DNA of 64,000 nucleotides from Natrialba asiatica DSM 12278 (GTDB taxonomy: Archaea > Halobacteriota > Halobacteria > Halobacteriales > Natrialbaceae). Numbering within the stretch: position 1 is the stretch's first letter; the number at the start of each line of letters is the position of its first letter. The DNA lies in contig NZ_AOIO01000021.1 in assembly GCF_000337555.1 (NCBI RefSeq), forward strand, positions 50,430 through 114,429. The letters run 5' to 3'. The notes under the pieces are model-generated. The model did not search any database. It had not been told where the DNA came from and saw only the letters and a program-made list of their open reading frames with translations. Below are positions 1 to 9,064 of this stretch, in pieces. The translations under genes were made by a program, and so were the position numbers.

Positions 1-813
1 ATCGTCCTCGATGCTCGTATCGCGGATGATGTGGCGGTAGGCGAGCAGGGCGGCCTTGCGGACCATGCCGGGGAACGGCGTGTGGAACGGCGCAAAGGTG
101 ATGTCCTCGGGATGGACGTCGCCCGCAGCGCTCTCGTAGTCTTCCAGGGCTTCGCGCATCCGGGCGAGGTACACCTGCACCGAGCGCTTGCCGTCGACGG
201 AGGGGAACTGCTGGTTCGGCTTGAGGAAGTCGGTTTCGTCGGCCGAGCCGTAGCCCTGCTCGGCGGAGAGTTCGGTCAGATCCGGGTCCTCGTCGATGTA
301 CATCGCGATCGCCCCTGCACCCTGGGTCGCCTCCCCGGCGTCGCCGCGGGCGTACAGCGCGGTGTCCGTCGCGATGACGAGCGCGCCGCGGCCGCGGTTT
401 CGACCTGCGCGGATCCAGTTGTACGCGTCGTCTAAACTCTGGGTTCCCGCGATACAGGCGAACTTCCGCTCGCCCTTGTTGGCGTGGTGGAAATCGCCGT
501 CGTAGACGTCTTCGAGACAGCCAGCGACGTACGTCGAAACCGGCTTCGAGTTGTCGAACGAACTCTCGGTTGCAACGTCTATCCGGCCGATATCGTCGGG
601 TTCGAGGCCCTTGCGTTCCATCAGGCGATGGGCTGCGTTCGCGCCCATCGTGACGATGTCCTCGTAACTATCGGGAAACGAACTCGCGTTCAGACCGAGT
701 CCCTTCGTATACTTCTCGGGGTCTTCGCCCTTCTCCGGCGCAAACGTCCCGGGTAAATCGAGTTTGAGATTCCCGGTCCAGATCTCGACGGCGTCGATAC
801 CGACTGCTGTCAT
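1..813 (-). CDS. Hydroxymethylglutaryl-CoA synthase, N-terminal part (cut by window edge)
   Basis: Condenses acetyl-CoA with acetoacetyl-CoA to HMG-CoA, the entry to the mevalonate route for archaeal isoprenoid lipids. The frame opens at 813 with MTAVGIDAVEIWTGNLKLDL and runs off the left edge after about 271 residues. Thiolase-fold landmarks are visible: the general base in ATESS (Glu83) and the nucleophilic Cys120 in KFACIAGTQ, followed by the VIATDTALYARGD strand typical of archaeal HMG-CoA synthases. A TATA-like CTATATGG (835-842) lies about 25 bp upstream, which suggests a leaderless or very short-leader message. The C-terminal third lies outside the window. Confidence 0.95.
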   Translation of the reverse strand, partial: MTAVGIDAVEIWTGNLKLDLPGTFAPEKGEDPEKYTKGLGLNASSFPDSYEDIVTMGANAAHRLMERKGLEPDDIGRIDVATESSFDNSKPVSTYVAGCLEDVYDGDFHHANKGERKFACIAGTQSLDDAYNWIRAGRNRGRGALVIATDTALYARGDAGEATQGAGAIAMYIDEDPDLTELSAEQGYGSADETDFLKPNQQFPSVDGKRSVQVYLARMREALEDYESAAGDVHPEDITFAPFHTPFPGMVRKAALLAYRHIIRDTSIEDD

Positions 814-1025
814 ACACCCACACTATACAGCGAGCTATATGGTATTGTCGTTCCAAGATTCGACAATTGACGGACTCGCGGCCAGTGTTGACGCGCGAGT
901 GCAGTCGGACAAGAGCTGGTGCGGGCGAAAGAGCAAGCGAGGGACGGCAGCCGACGGACGATCGTCTCGCCGAACTGAACTCGGTCGCCGACGGCCGAAA
1001 ACACGCGCTCGCACCTGAGTTGGCG

Positions 1026-1604
1026 TTACTCGTCCTCTTCGACGACTTCGGGATCGCTCATCGCGCTCTGGAGGCTGTCGAGGCCGTTGATCCACTCGGT
1101 GACGAGGCCGTACTCGAGGTCCTCCGCGACGGTCATGTCGAGTTCGGCGTCGTCGATGATGAGGGTGCCGGCCTGGGCGGCGTAGCCGAGCGCGGCGTCT
1201 AAGTCTTCTTCGGCTTCGGCGTCGGCAGCAGCGCCGAGGTAGTCGCCGACGCTACCGTCTTCGGCGGGGCCGTTTGCGATGTACTCTTCGGCGGCGAAGA
1301 AGACGCAGACGAGGCTCGTCTGGACGCCGTCGACGAGGATTAGTTTCTCCTCGTCTTCGATGTCGACCTCGCTCAGGACGATTTCGCGGACGTCGTTGAT
1401 CTCCTCGAGAGCTTCCTCCTCTCCGAGGTCCCCGTCGTCGTAGGCGGCGACGATCTTCGCGACTGCGATTGCCGTATCGTCCTGTAGATTAAGAAGGAGT
1501 CGCGCCGACGACTCGTCCTCGGGATCGATCTCTTCGTCTTTGATGCGATCGATCCAGTTCTGCCAGCGTTCCTCCGAGTAGTACTCGGTCGGGGGATTGC
1601 TCAT
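1026..1604 (-). CDS. DUF2150 family protein
   Basis: A conserved haloarchaeal protein of 192 residues and unknown function, recognised from the N-terminal YYSEERWQNWIDRI signature and overall acidic helical composition. There is no signal peptide, membrane span or catalytic motif, so it is probably cytosolic. The first Met is used; the reading frame is tight and ends in VVEEDE. It is transcribed in the same direction as the TatD-like gene upstream (start-to-stop gap about 75 bp), so the two could share a message. Confidence 0.8.
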   Translation of the reverse strand: MSNPPTEYYSEERWQNWIDRIKDEEIDPEDESSARLLLNLQDDTAIAVAKIVAAYDDGDLGEEEALEEINDVREIVLSEVDIEDEEKLILVDGVQTSLVCVFFAAEEYIANGPAEDGSVGDYLGAAADAEAEEDLDAALGYAAQAGTLIIDDAELDMTVAEDLEYGLVTEWINGLDSLQSAMSDPEVVEEDE

Positions 1605-1680
1605 ACAGACACCTACACCGGCCGCTTGAAATGCCTTTCTCTACCTGTACGTCGTCGCGACAGAACCGCTGCAGCGGCGT

Positions 1681-2553
1681 TTATGCCCGCTCGAGCGTTC
1701 CTTCCGTATCGATCCCGTAAACGAGTGCAGGTGTGTCGACGTGTGCCGTGTGCACCGCTTGCTCGTGACCCGATTCGAGTAGCCATCGGACGCGGCGAGG
1801 GACGGTCTTCGGTCCGAGGACGGCTCCGGGACGGTCGGGGTCGTCGACGTAGTCCGTTTCCATCAGGAACGGCGCGTCGTGCTCGACTGCGCGCTCGGCC
1901 GCGCGCTCGAGCCGGTCCTTGTCGCTCATGACGCTCGGCGTCGGTCCGTTCAACCGACCGGCGGCGTAGTGTTTGACGACCTTGTGCGCGGGTAGCCCGC
2001 GGTCTTCGGCCCATTCCGCGACCGCGGTCATGTCCTCGGTCGCCTCCGCGTGGAGCTGGACTGCACAGCCGAGTTCACTGCCGTGCTCGAAGGCGTGACA
2101 CGTGACGGCGTTCGAGGCGTCCCAGACGGCTTCGGAGACGTCGTAGTGTGGCCGTCCGGATTTCAGCGCGAGGGCCTCACCGCGCGCGACGAACTCGGCG
2201 GCGACGTCGAGCCCCCCTTGCATGATCTCGCGGGCCTCGTCCGGACTGTAGCCGCGGTCGTCGACCAGTCGTGAGATCAGACCGGGGTGAACGCCGAGGA
2301 CGGGCCAGGCGCGACCGGGGAGTTCAGCCGTGGCGTCCGAGACGATGTCGATGGTGCGCTCGAAGACGGGGCGAAAGTCCTCGCCGGTGTCGGCCTCGAC
2401 GCCCAGGTGCCAGGAGGGTTTGTTCACCACGAGGAGGTGCGTGCCGCCGAGTCGAGCGAAGTCTCGGACGGCGTCGATGCCGCGGTGGGCGTCCGGATCG
2501 AGGTGGAGGTGGTTGTCGAGAACCGGCCGCTCGTCGTTCTCGTCGTCGATCAT
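1681..2553 (-). CDS. TatD-like metal-dependent hydrolase
   Basis: Amidohydrolase-superfamily protein of 290 residues related to TatD DNases. The metal-binding HxH is near the N terminus (NHLHLD, His15 and His17). Later candidate metal ligands are HAEATED in the middle and METDYVDDPDRPGAV near the C terminus, the latter matching the ETD/Y region of archaeal TatD-related hydrolases. This branch lacks experimental substrates; nuclease or deaminase-like chemistry is possible. No export signal is seen. It lies divergent from the Cdc48 operon. Confidence 0.8.
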   Translation of the reverse strand: MIDDENDERPVLDNHLHLDPDAHRGIDAVRDFARLGGTHLLVVNKPSWHLGVEADTGEDFRPVFERTIDIVSDATAELPGRAWPVLGVHPGLISRLVDDRGYSPDEAREIMQGGLDVAAEFVARGEALALKSGRPHYDVSEAVWDASNAVTCHAFEHGSELGCAVQLHAEATEDMTAVAEWAEDRGLPAHKVVKHYAAGRLNGPTPSVMSDKDRLERAAERAVEHDAPFLMETDYVDDPDRPGAVLGPKTVPRRVRWLLESGHEQAVHTAHVDTPALVYGIDTEGTLERA

Positions 2554-2680
2554 ACGGAGATCTGCGAGTGCGAAGCGGGAAAAGTCACCGGGTTCCTCGC
2601 GCGGGTCGAACTGGTGTGAACTACGAACAACGGTCTTTCCGTAATCACCCTCACGTCCCCGGGTTTGTTGGAGTAACTCT

Positions 2681-2686
2681 TTTATA
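2681..2686 (+). promoter_or_regulatory. TATA box of the Hsp20-like/cdc48 operon
   Basis: TTTATA lies 32-37 bp before the ATG at 2718 and is preceded by an AT-poor segment. This spacing places the start site about 10 nt before the coding region, so the leader should be very short. The element is inferred from the haloarchaeal consensus. Confidence 0.6.
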
Positions 2687-2717
2687 GAAGTAGCGATTAC
2701 GTTGGGTTAGTCAACGA

Positions 2718-2966
2718 ATGAACCTCGACCAATTTACCAACAGCGAAAAGCAGGTCGCCCGTCGATACGAATACGACGACGCCGTGGTCTTTGCCGTCGA
2801 CTTCGGGGCGGCGTCGGCAGACGCCGCGGTCGACGTCGTCGATGCCACGGTCATGGTCGTCATCGACGGCGAACAGTACGAGATGGACCTCCCCGACGGT
2901 GCAGACGACGCGCATACGTTTATCAAAAACGGGGTACTCACTATCGAAGTGGAGGGCGACCGATGA
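2718..2966 (+). CDS. Small Hsp20-like protein (DUF7127 type) coupled to cdc48
   Basis: Acidic 82-residue protein. The segment [13 protein letters not shown] followed by [18 protein letters not shown] and the closing [13 protein letters not shown] resembles the beta-strand pattern of the alpha-crystallin/CS fold; the NGVLT motif also occurs in GvpH of this window. It has no Cys, signal peptide or membrane span. Its stop codon overlaps the cdc48 start in an ATGA arrangement (2963-2966), so the two proteins are expected to be made together from one message. A chaperone or Cdc48-adaptor role is inferred from the fold and the coupling and is not established. Confidence 0.8.
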   Translation: MNLDQFTNSEKQVARRYEYDDAVVFAVDFGAASADAAVDVVDATVMVVIDGEQYEMDLPDGADDAHTFIKNGVLTIEVEGDR

Positions 2967-5227
2967 AACTCACTGTCAAACCACTCAAGCAGAAGGATGC
3001 AGGGCGCGGGCTGGCCGCTATCGACCGCGTCTCGATGCGCGAACTGGACCTCGAGAACGGGGATTACATCCTCATCGAGGGAAGCGACGATAGTCAAGCC
3101 GTCGCTCGCGTCTGGCCGGGCTATCCCGAAGACGAGGGCCGGGGCATCGTCCGAATCGACGGCCGCCTTCGACAGGAGGCCGATGTCGGTATCGACGACC
3201 GAGTCTCGGTCGAACCCGCCGACGTTAATCCCGCAACTTCCGTCACCGTTGCGCTCCCGCAGAACCTCCGCATCCGCGGTGACATCGGCCCGCTCGTCCG
3301 CGATAAACTGAGCGGCCAGGCCGTCACCGAGGGACAGACGGTCCCCTTCTCGCTCTCGTTCGGGCCGATGGCCAGTTCCGGCCAGTCGGTCCCGCTCAAG
3401 ATCGCGAGCACCTCGCCCTCGGGCACCGTCGTCATCACCGACTCGACGACCATCGACATCTCCGAGACGCCGGCCGAACAGGTCAGCTCCGGCGGCGAAC
3501 CCGGTGCCGAGGGCATCCCGAACGTCACCTACGAGGACATCGGCGGCCTGGACGACGAACTCGACCAGGTCCGGGAGATGATCGAACTGCCGATGCGCCA
3601 CCCCGAGCTGTTCCAGCAACTCGGCATCGAACCGCCGAAGGGCGTCCTGCTCCACGGCCCGCCAGGCACCGGCAAGACGCTCATGGCCAAAGCCGTCGCC
3701 AACGAAATCGACGCCCACTTCCAGACCATCTCCGGCCCGGAGATCATGTCGAAGTACTACGGCGAGTCCGAGGAGCAACTCCGCGAGGTCTTCGAAGACG
3801 CGGAGGAGAACGCCCCCGCCATCATCTTCATCGACGAACTCGACTCCATCGCCGCCAAACGCGAGGAAGCCGGCGGCGACGTCGAGCGGCGCGTGGTCGC
3901 ACAGCTCCTCTCGCTCATGGACGGCCTCGAAGAGCGCGGCCGGGTCACCGTCATCGCGGCGACCAACCGGCTCGACGACATCGATCCCGCGCTCCGACGC
4001 GGCGGGCGCTTCGACCGCGAGATCGAAATCGGCGTCCCGGACAAGGACGGCCGCAAGGAAATCCTGCAGGTCCACACCCGCGGGATGCCCCTCGAAGACG
4101 AGATCGATCTCGACCGCTACGCCGAGAACACCCACGGGTTCGTCGGTGCCGACATCGAGTCGCTCACCCGCGAGAGCGCGATGAACGCGCTTCGGCGCAT
4201 CCGACCGGACCTCGATCTCGAAGAACAGGAAATCGACGCCGAAGTCCTCGAGACGCTCCAGGTCACCGAAGATGACCTCAAGGAGGCGCTCAAGGGCATC
4301 CAGCCCTCGGCGATGCGCGAGGTCTTCGTCGAAGTCCCCGACGTAAGCTGGAACGACGTCGGCGGACTCGAAAACACCAAAGAGCGCCTGCGCGAGACGA
4401 TCCAGTGGCCCCTCGACTACCCGCAGGTCTTCGAGCAGATGGACATGCAGGCCGCGAAGGGCGTCCTCATGTACGGCCCGCCCGGCACCGGGAAAACCCT
4501 GCTCGCAAAGGCCGTCGCCAACGAGGCCCAGTCGAACTTCATCTCGATCAAAGGCCCCGAACTCCTGAACAAGTACGTCGGCGAATCCGAGCGGGGCGTC
4601 CGCGAGATCTTCGAGAAAGCCCGGTCGAACGCTCCGACCGTAATCTTCTTCGACGAAATCGACTCCATCGCCGGCCAACGCGGCCAGCGACAGGGCGACT
4701 CCGGCGTCGGCGAACGCGTTGTCTCCCAACTGCTGACCGAACTCGACGGCCTCGAAGAACTCGAAGACGTCGTCGTCATCGCAACGACGAACCGACCGGA
4801 CCTCATCGACACCGCCCTGCTGCGGCCGGGCCGGCTGGACCGGCACGTCCACGTCCCCGTCCCCGATGAAGCGGCCCGCGAGCGCATCTTCGAGGTCCAC
4901 ACGCGAGACAAGCCGCTCGCCGACGCCGTTGAACTCGACTGGCTCGCCGAAGAGACGGAGGGCTACGTCGGTGCCGACATCGAAGCCGTCTGTCGCGAGG
5001 CCTCGATGGCCGCCAGCCGCGAGTTCATCAACTCGGTCGACCCGGATGATATCGACGATTCGGTTGGAAACGTTCGTATCAGCAAGGAGCACTTCGAGCA
5101 CGCGCTCGATGAAGTCCAGCCGAGCGTGACGCCCGAAACGCGCGAGCGCTACGAGGATATCGAACAGCAGTTCCAGCAGGCGGAACCGGGTCAGGAAGAG
5201 GAGCAACTGGGACGGACGTTCCAGTAA
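2963..5227 (+). CDS. cdc48: CDC48/VCP family AAA+ ATPase
   Basis: A 754-residue double-AAA unfoldase that extracts and unfolds protein substrates, probably feeding the archaeal proteasome. Domain order: an N domain (residues 1 to about 185, double-psi barrel type), then D1 with Walker A GPPGTGKT (232-239), [11 protein letters not shown] and the VTVIAATNR sensor, then D2 with Walker A GPPGTGKT (about 505-512) and [14 protein letters not shown]. Length matches archaeal VAT/Cdc48. The C-terminal tail is acidic and Gln-rich ([14 protein letters not shown]). It overlaps the Hsp20-like gene by 4 nt. Confidence 0.97.
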   Translation: MKLTVKPLKQKDAGRGLAAIDRVSMRELDLENGDYILIEGSDDSQAVARVWPGYPEDEGRGIVRIDGRLRQEADVGIDDRVSVEPADVNPATSVTVALPQNLRIRGDIGPLVRDKLSGQAVTEGQTVPFSLSFGPMASSGQSVPLKIASTSPSGTVVITDSTTIDISETPAEQVSSGGEPGAEGIPNVTYEDIGGLDDELDQVREMIELPMRHPELFQQLGIEPPKGVLLHGPPGTGKTLMAKAVANEIDAHFQTISGPEIMSKYYGESEEQLREVFEDAEENAPAIIFIDELDSIAAKREEAGGDVERRVVAQLLSLMDGLEERGRVTVIAATNRLDDIDPALRRGGRFDREIEIGVPDKDGRKEILQVHTRGMPLEDEIDLDRYAENTHGFVGADIESLTRESAMNALRRIRPDLDLEEQEIDAEVLETLQVTEDDLKEALKGIQPSAMREVFVEVPDVSWNDVGGLENTKERLRETIQWPLDYPQVFEQMDMQAAKGVLMYGPPGTGKTLLAKAVANEAQSNFISIKGPELLNKYVGESERGVREIFEKARSNAPTVIFFDEIDSIAGQRGQRQGDSGVGERVVSQLLTELDGLEELEDVVVIATTNRPDLIDTALLRPGRLDRHVHVPVPDEAARERIFEVHTRDKPLADAVELDWLAEETEGYVGADIEAVCREASMAASREFINSVDPDDIDDSVGNVRISKEHFEHALDEVQPSVTPETRERYEDIEQQFQQAEPGQEEEQLGRTFQ

Positions 5228-5333
5228 CGCGACCCGACCGCCACCGCCGCCGCGGATTTTCACTGCGACGACCAGTGCAGGTAGTACGGTCGCCGTCGAG
5301 GACACGTTGGTAGCCGTACCCGGTGCGGGTGCG

Positions 5334-5687
5334 TTAGTGACCGTCGGTCGAGCGTGAGACGGCCTCGAGCATGGCTGGGATATCCGCGTCGAATGACTCG
5401 ACCGTGTCGACACGGCCTCGGTCCGAGTCGTAGGTGACGCAGCCGGCCGCTGCCAGTTTCGGGATGTACTTGTGATACAGCGTGACGTGGATCTGTTTCG
5501 TGTCGTCCGCTGGAATGTCGGCCGGTCTTGTCCCGTGTTCTCGGATGGCTACCTCGGTAGCCAGCTCAGCGAGCGAAATCGGCGTCTCGTGCTCGGTAAG
5601 ACACCGGAGAACGTACCGACACCGGTCGTCTGCGAGCATCGTAAACACCGTTTCAACGTCTCCGTGATCGGATCGGAGTTCGCTCAT
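5334..5687 (-). CDS. DUF7344-type winged-helix protein
   Basis: Compact 117-residue predicted DNA-binding protein. The N-terminal VFTMLADDRCRYVLRCLTE and the following helices ISLAELATEVAIRE read as a winged-helix domain of the haloarchaeal DUF7344 family. The HVTLYHKYIPKLAAAGCVTYD segment forms the recognition helix and wing, as in ArsR-like regulators. It is expected to be a cytosolic transcription factor; the target is unknown. The gene is convergent with cdc48 and lies just downstream of another regulator on the same strand. Confidence 0.8.
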   Translation of the reverse strand: MSELRSDHGDVETVFTMLADDRCRYVLRCLTEHETPISLAELATEVAIREHGTRPADIPADDTKQIHVTLYHKYIPKLAAAGCVTYDSDRGRVDTVESFDADIPAMLEAVSRSTDGH

Positions 5688-5754
5688 ATTACGTGTTCAT
5701 ATTTGGCTTAGCGAAAAGAGTGGCGGGGTTGTATATATCGCCGTTTAAGTAGAG

Positions 5755-6435
5755 TTACTCGGAATTGGCATCGTCACCCTCGCCGACCTGTCCGACCGTC
5801 AAGACGTTTCCGATGAGGTTCTTCTTCGCGTGATGGAGTCGCTTGGACAGCGCCTGCTGTGTGATCTCTAACTGCTCCGCCAGTTCGATCATGGTCGTCT
5901 GTTGTGGAACGTCGAAGAGTCCCTCCTCGTAGGCGGTGACGAGCGTTTTCCGCTGTACCGGCGTTAAGCCGTACTGCGAACTCGCCATCGGCTGATTCTG
6001 TTCGTAGAGTCGGTCGAGTTCGAACTCAACACCGTTCTCTCGGCAGAACTCGTGAAATTCCGAGACCGTCTTTTCGTCGTCGAAGCGCATCGTCAGGTCC
6101 CAGGATTCGTTCGTCCCCGTCGCTTCGAGGATCGTCGCGCCGATCTCGACGTACGCGTAGATAATCGTCTCGATGTTCTCCGTCCATTCCGCGCGGTAGA
6201 GGACGGCATCGTCGACGCGATCGACCCTCATCGCGTGCCTGATAGTCGGGTCGTCACTGAACGCCCGTTCGAACCGCTCTTGCTCCTCGCCGGTGACCCA
6301 GAAGTACGGCATGAGCCGGTGCTGCGTCGTGGCGACGAGGCGTTCGATCTCGACGACGATGCTCGGCGCAGACGACAGCGCGTGATGAAGCGCAAAATCG
6401 GTAGAATCGACGGTGAACTCGCCCATCACACTCAT
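5755..6435 (-). CDS. Bat-type (HTH_10) transcriptional regulator
   Basis: Bacterio-opsin-activator-like regulator of 226 residues. I start at the ATG at 6435 (MSVMGEFTVDSTDFALHHAL) because this is the conserved beginning of the family; the open frame upstream carries unrelated sequence. The N-terminal 150 residues form the ligand-sensing-like part. The C-terminal HTH_10 domain (about 165-215) contains LTPVQRKTLVTAYEEGLFDVP and IELAEQLEITQQALSKRLHHA. The role is probably a transcriptional response to light, redox or metabolites. No partner gene is adjacent that would identify the regulon. Confidence 0.85.
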   Translation of the reverse strand: MSVMGEFTVDSTDFALHHALSSAPSIVVEIERLVATTQHRLMPYFWVTGEEQERFERAFSDDPTIRHAMRVDRVDDAVLYRAEWTENIETIIYAYVEIGATILEATGTNESWDLTMRFDDEKTVSEFHEFCRENGVEFELDRLYEQNQPMASSQYGLTPVQRKTLVTAYEEGLFDVPQQTTMIELAEQLEITQQALSKRLHHAKKNLIGNVLTVGQVGEGDDANSE

Positions 6436-6630
6436 ACGAGCACCTTCATCCCGCGGTGGATAAGTGTGCGGCCAGAGAGTGAGTGCTCCGCGCGAGAAAG
6501 TGACAACGAGTGAGCGATAGAGGGCGGGCACGTAACGGGCCCCGCTCTCGTACGCCGCGGCCATAGTAGCCACTGAAAGTCAGTGCACACCTGACCGCCC
6601 GATAGCTGTGCGAGCAGCGTGTAAACCGTT

Positions 6631-7095
6631 TCAGTCGGTACTACAGATATCCTCGAGTACCGTCTCGGCGTGTCCGTCCGGACTCACGTTCTCGTAAACC
6701 GCCTCGATCGTCCCGCCAGGCCCGACGACGTACGTATTCCGAAAGACGCCATCGAACGTGTTGCCGAACATTTGCTTCTCGCCATAAGAGTCGTATTGCG
6801 TCGCGACCGCGCCGTCCTCATCCGAGAGGAGATCGAACGAAAGATCGTGCTCGTCCGCGAAGGCGGCCAGATCCGAAACCGGGTCGTCGCTGATACCGAC
6901 CACCGCAACGTCGCGGTCGTCGAACGTCGACAGCGCATCGTTGAACTCGCGGGCTTCGGTGGTACAGCCCTCGGTATTCGCGCGTGGATAGAAGTACACG
7001 ACGAGTCGCTGGCCATCGAAATCCGACCGCTTGACGGACTCACCGGACTGATTGGACAGTTCGAACGCGGGAGCGTCTTCGCCAACGTCGAGCAT
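6631..7095 (-). CDS. Bcp/PrxQ-type peroxiredoxin
   Basis: Thiol peroxidase of 154 residues that reduces hydrogen and organic peroxides. The ATG at 7095 (MLDVGEDAPAFELSNQSG) gives the standard AhpC/TSA start. The peroxidatic Cys44 sits in YPRANTEGCTTEAREF, with the conserved Arg-containing core downstream. In typical Bcp proteins the resolving Cys is five residues after the peroxidatic one; that position is Arg49 here. The only other Cys is in the C-terminal EDICSTD. The enzyme is therefore 1-Cys or uses an unusual distal resolving residue. Cytosolic. Confidence 0.9.
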   Translation of the reverse strand: MLDVGEDAPAFELSNQSGESVKRSDFDGQRLVVYFYPRANTEGCTTEAREFNDALSTFDDRDVAVVGISDDPVSDLAAFADEHDLSFDLLSDEDGAVATQYDSYGEKQMFGNTFDGVFRNTYVVGPGGTIEAVYENVSPDGHAETVLEDICSTD

Positions 7096-7242
7096 AGAGA
7101 CGAGTTCGGCACAGCTACCGTAGGCGTTGTGGTTCACGCCGGTTCAAACGGTCTGCTGGAGCGATTTCCTGGCACAACCGTAGACGGGGGTCGCGACTGC
7201 GCCGGAACTGACTGTTAGCAGTCCGTATCAGTCCGGGACAAT

Positions 7243-7395
7243 TCACACGACGGCTTCGACCCAGGTCGCGGTGACGAACTTGTGACGACAGCCTTCGCAG
7301 AGATCGACCTCGACGACCTCGTCGGTCGCAAGATAGACGTGATACCGTCGCACAGGGAGAGTGTCCGCGCCGCAGTTTGCACACGTACCGGACAT
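7243..7395 (-). CDS. Small zinc-ribbon protein
   Basis: Fifty residues with two CxxC knuckles (Cys5/Cys8 and Cys33/Cys36) separated by 24 residues, the pattern of a zinc ribbon. The start at 7395 is chosen because it lies just before the first knuckle; the longer open frame upstream lacks family features. Function is unknown; many such mini-proteins in haloarchaea are regulatory or adaptor molecules. It is transcribed in the same direction as the peroxiredoxin gene, 148 bp away. Confidence 0.65.
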   Translation of the reverse strand: MSGTCANCGADTLPVRRYHVYLATDEVVEVDLCEGCRHKFVTATWVEAVV

Positions 7396-7531
7396 TGCTG
7401 GCCACTCGACTCCGGCTACATCGGTGAGCGGTATAATTGCTGGCCCGTCGTTCCTGGCGATGCTCGGAGACGAACGGACAGCCGTGACTCCGCGACGGAA
7501 TAGCGGCAGTATCACGCCTATCTATCATATT

Positions 7532-7539
7532 TTTATATA
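7532..7539 (+). promoter_or_regulatory. TATA box of the alcohol dehydrogenase gene
   Basis: TTTATATA centred about 25 bp before the ATG at 7561. This places transcription start on or next to the first codon, predicting a leaderless mRNA, which is common in haloarchaea. No Shine-Dalgarno-like sequence precedes the ATG. Confidence 0.6.
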
Positions 7540-7560
7540 CTCGTCAGAAAACTCCGAACC

Positions 7561-8622
7561 ATGCGAGCTGCCGTACTCGAAACGCACGGTGAACCGCTCG
7601 AGATCGAGGACGTTCCGGTGCCGGAGCCGGAGCCCGATCAGGCTATCGTCGAGACCGAAGCCTGCGGCATCTGCCGCAGCGACTGGCACGCCTGGCAGGG
7701 CGACTGGAGTTGGGTCGGCGCATCGGTTCCGGAGGGGCAGATCCTCGGACACGAGCCCGCGGGGACCGTCTCGGCCGTCGGCGAGAACGTCGAGACGCTC
7801 CAAGAGGGTGACCGGGTCGCCGTTCCCTTCCACCTCGGCGACGGAACCTGCTCTCACTGCCGCGAGGGGCGGGCGAACAACTGCGAAACCGTCGTCCCGC
7901 TCGGACTTTCTGGCGCCGCACCGGGTGCGTTCGCCGAAGCCTTCCCCGTTCGAGAGGCCGACTTCAACTGCGTGAAACTCCCCGACAGCGTCGAGTTCAC
8001 CGAGATGGCCGGGCTCGGCTGTCGGTTCATGACCGCCTACCACGCGCTCGCCGACCGCGCGGGGCTCCGACCCGGCGACCGGGTCGCCGTCCACGGCTGC
8101 GGCGGCGTCGGCCTCTCGGCGATCCACATCGCCGACGCGCTCGGCGCGCATCCGATCGCGGTCGACGTTCGCGACGACAAACTCGAGCGCGCCCGCGAAC
8201 TCGGCGCGGCCGCGACGGTGAACTCGACCGAGGTGAAGCATCCAGCGCGGGAGGTCAGATCGCTCGCCGACGGCGGTGCCGACGTCTCGATCGACGCGCT
8301 CGGCATCGCCGAAACCTGCCGGAACTCCGTCGCCAGTTTGGGAACGAGGGGGACCCACGTCCAAGTCGGTCTGACGACCGGCGAGGAGGAGGGTGAGATC
8401 GAACTGCCCGTCGATGCGATAACGATGAAAGAACTCGACGTCCACGGCTCACACGGCATGCCGCTCGTTCGCTACCAGGAACTGTTCAAACTGATCGGCG
8501 AGGGAACGCTCGACCCGAGCAAGATTATCGGCGAGACGCTGTCGCTCGAGGAGGTACCCGACACGCTCGTGTCGATGGACGACTACGAGACGGTCGGCAT
8601 TCCGGTCATTACGGAGTTCTAA
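7561..8622 (+). CDS. Zinc-dependent alcohol dehydrogenase family protein
   Basis: Medium-chain dehydrogenase/reductase of 353 residues: a GroES-like domain with catalytic zinc ligands in ACGICRSDWH (Cys38) and GHE (His64), then a Rossmann fold with VHGCGGVGLSA (about residues 178-188). The structural-zinc loop reads GDGTCSHCREGRANNC: three Cys of the usual four remain and the first position appears to be Asp. Substrate and cofactor specificity cannot be read from the sequence. It is monocistronic with its own TATA box. Confidence 0.9.
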   Translation: MRAAVLETHGEPLEIEDVPVPEPEPDQAIVETEACGICRSDWHAWQGDWSWVGASVPEGQILGHEPAGTVSAVGENVETLQEGDRVAVPFHLGDGTCSHCREGRANNCETVVPLGLSGAAPGAFAEAFPVREADFNCVKLPDSVEFTEMAGLGCRFMTAYHALADRAGLRPGDRVAVHGCGGVGLSAIHIADALGAHPIAVDVRDDKLERARELGAAATVNSTEVKHPAREVRSLADGGADVSIDALGIAETCRNSVASLGTRGTHVQVGLTTGEEEGEIELPVDAITMKELDVHGSHGMPLVRYQELFKLIGEGTLDPSKIIGETLSLEEVPDTLVSMDDYETVGIPVITEF

Positions 8623-9064
8623 GCGGCAGGTCGAAGACAGGGAAATGGGGTGAGACACACCCACACATAACCTGGGCGGGGGCGGGAGCCCACCCTGGTG
8701 TGAGAGACATGAGCTAACTCGAAGCGGGGGCGAGTCCACTTCCGAGCGATCCGGGCACGAACGCACGCAATCGGCGGTCAGCGCGTCGTGTCTGGGCCAA
8801 GCGCGTACCCGGCGGGGCGTGTATCCCCGCACGTAGAACAATTGCAGGTGTCCCCCTTTGTTATGGACCGAATTGCCCGCCCGTAGTGTCGTCAAACCAG
8901 CGACAGGATGGCGCTACTGCGGACGTACTGGCGTACTACGCAGCCGCCGTTCGAGCCCACGAGCGCGAACCCGTACTAGTTATCACTGCCTACGATCGTC
9001 TAGGCGAGCACTTACGATCGCCAGCGCCGTCAAAGACATGCCTCCGCGTCTCGTCCCTCGTTCC
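8623..9064. other. Intergenic region without recognised gene
   Basis: About 440 bp between the alcohol dehydrogenase and the oxidoreductase. The left part is very G-rich (8645-8705) and contains a short hairpin, GGGTG with CACCC around 8645-8660. The right part has two copies of TACGATCG (8992-8999 and 9013-9020). I found no convincing coding frame, tRNA, SRP RNA or RNase P RNA signature. Confidence 0.4.

Noticed and set aside
2711-5413. A 900-codon open frame antisense to cdc48
   Set aside because: It mirrors the third-position GC bias of cdc48 on the other strand; its translation has no recognisable domain and the cdc48 frame is certain.
8640-8900. G-rich intergenic stretch as a structured RNA (RNase P or SRP RNA)
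   Set aside because: Only short hairpins are visible and none of the conserved sequence blocks of those RNAs are present.
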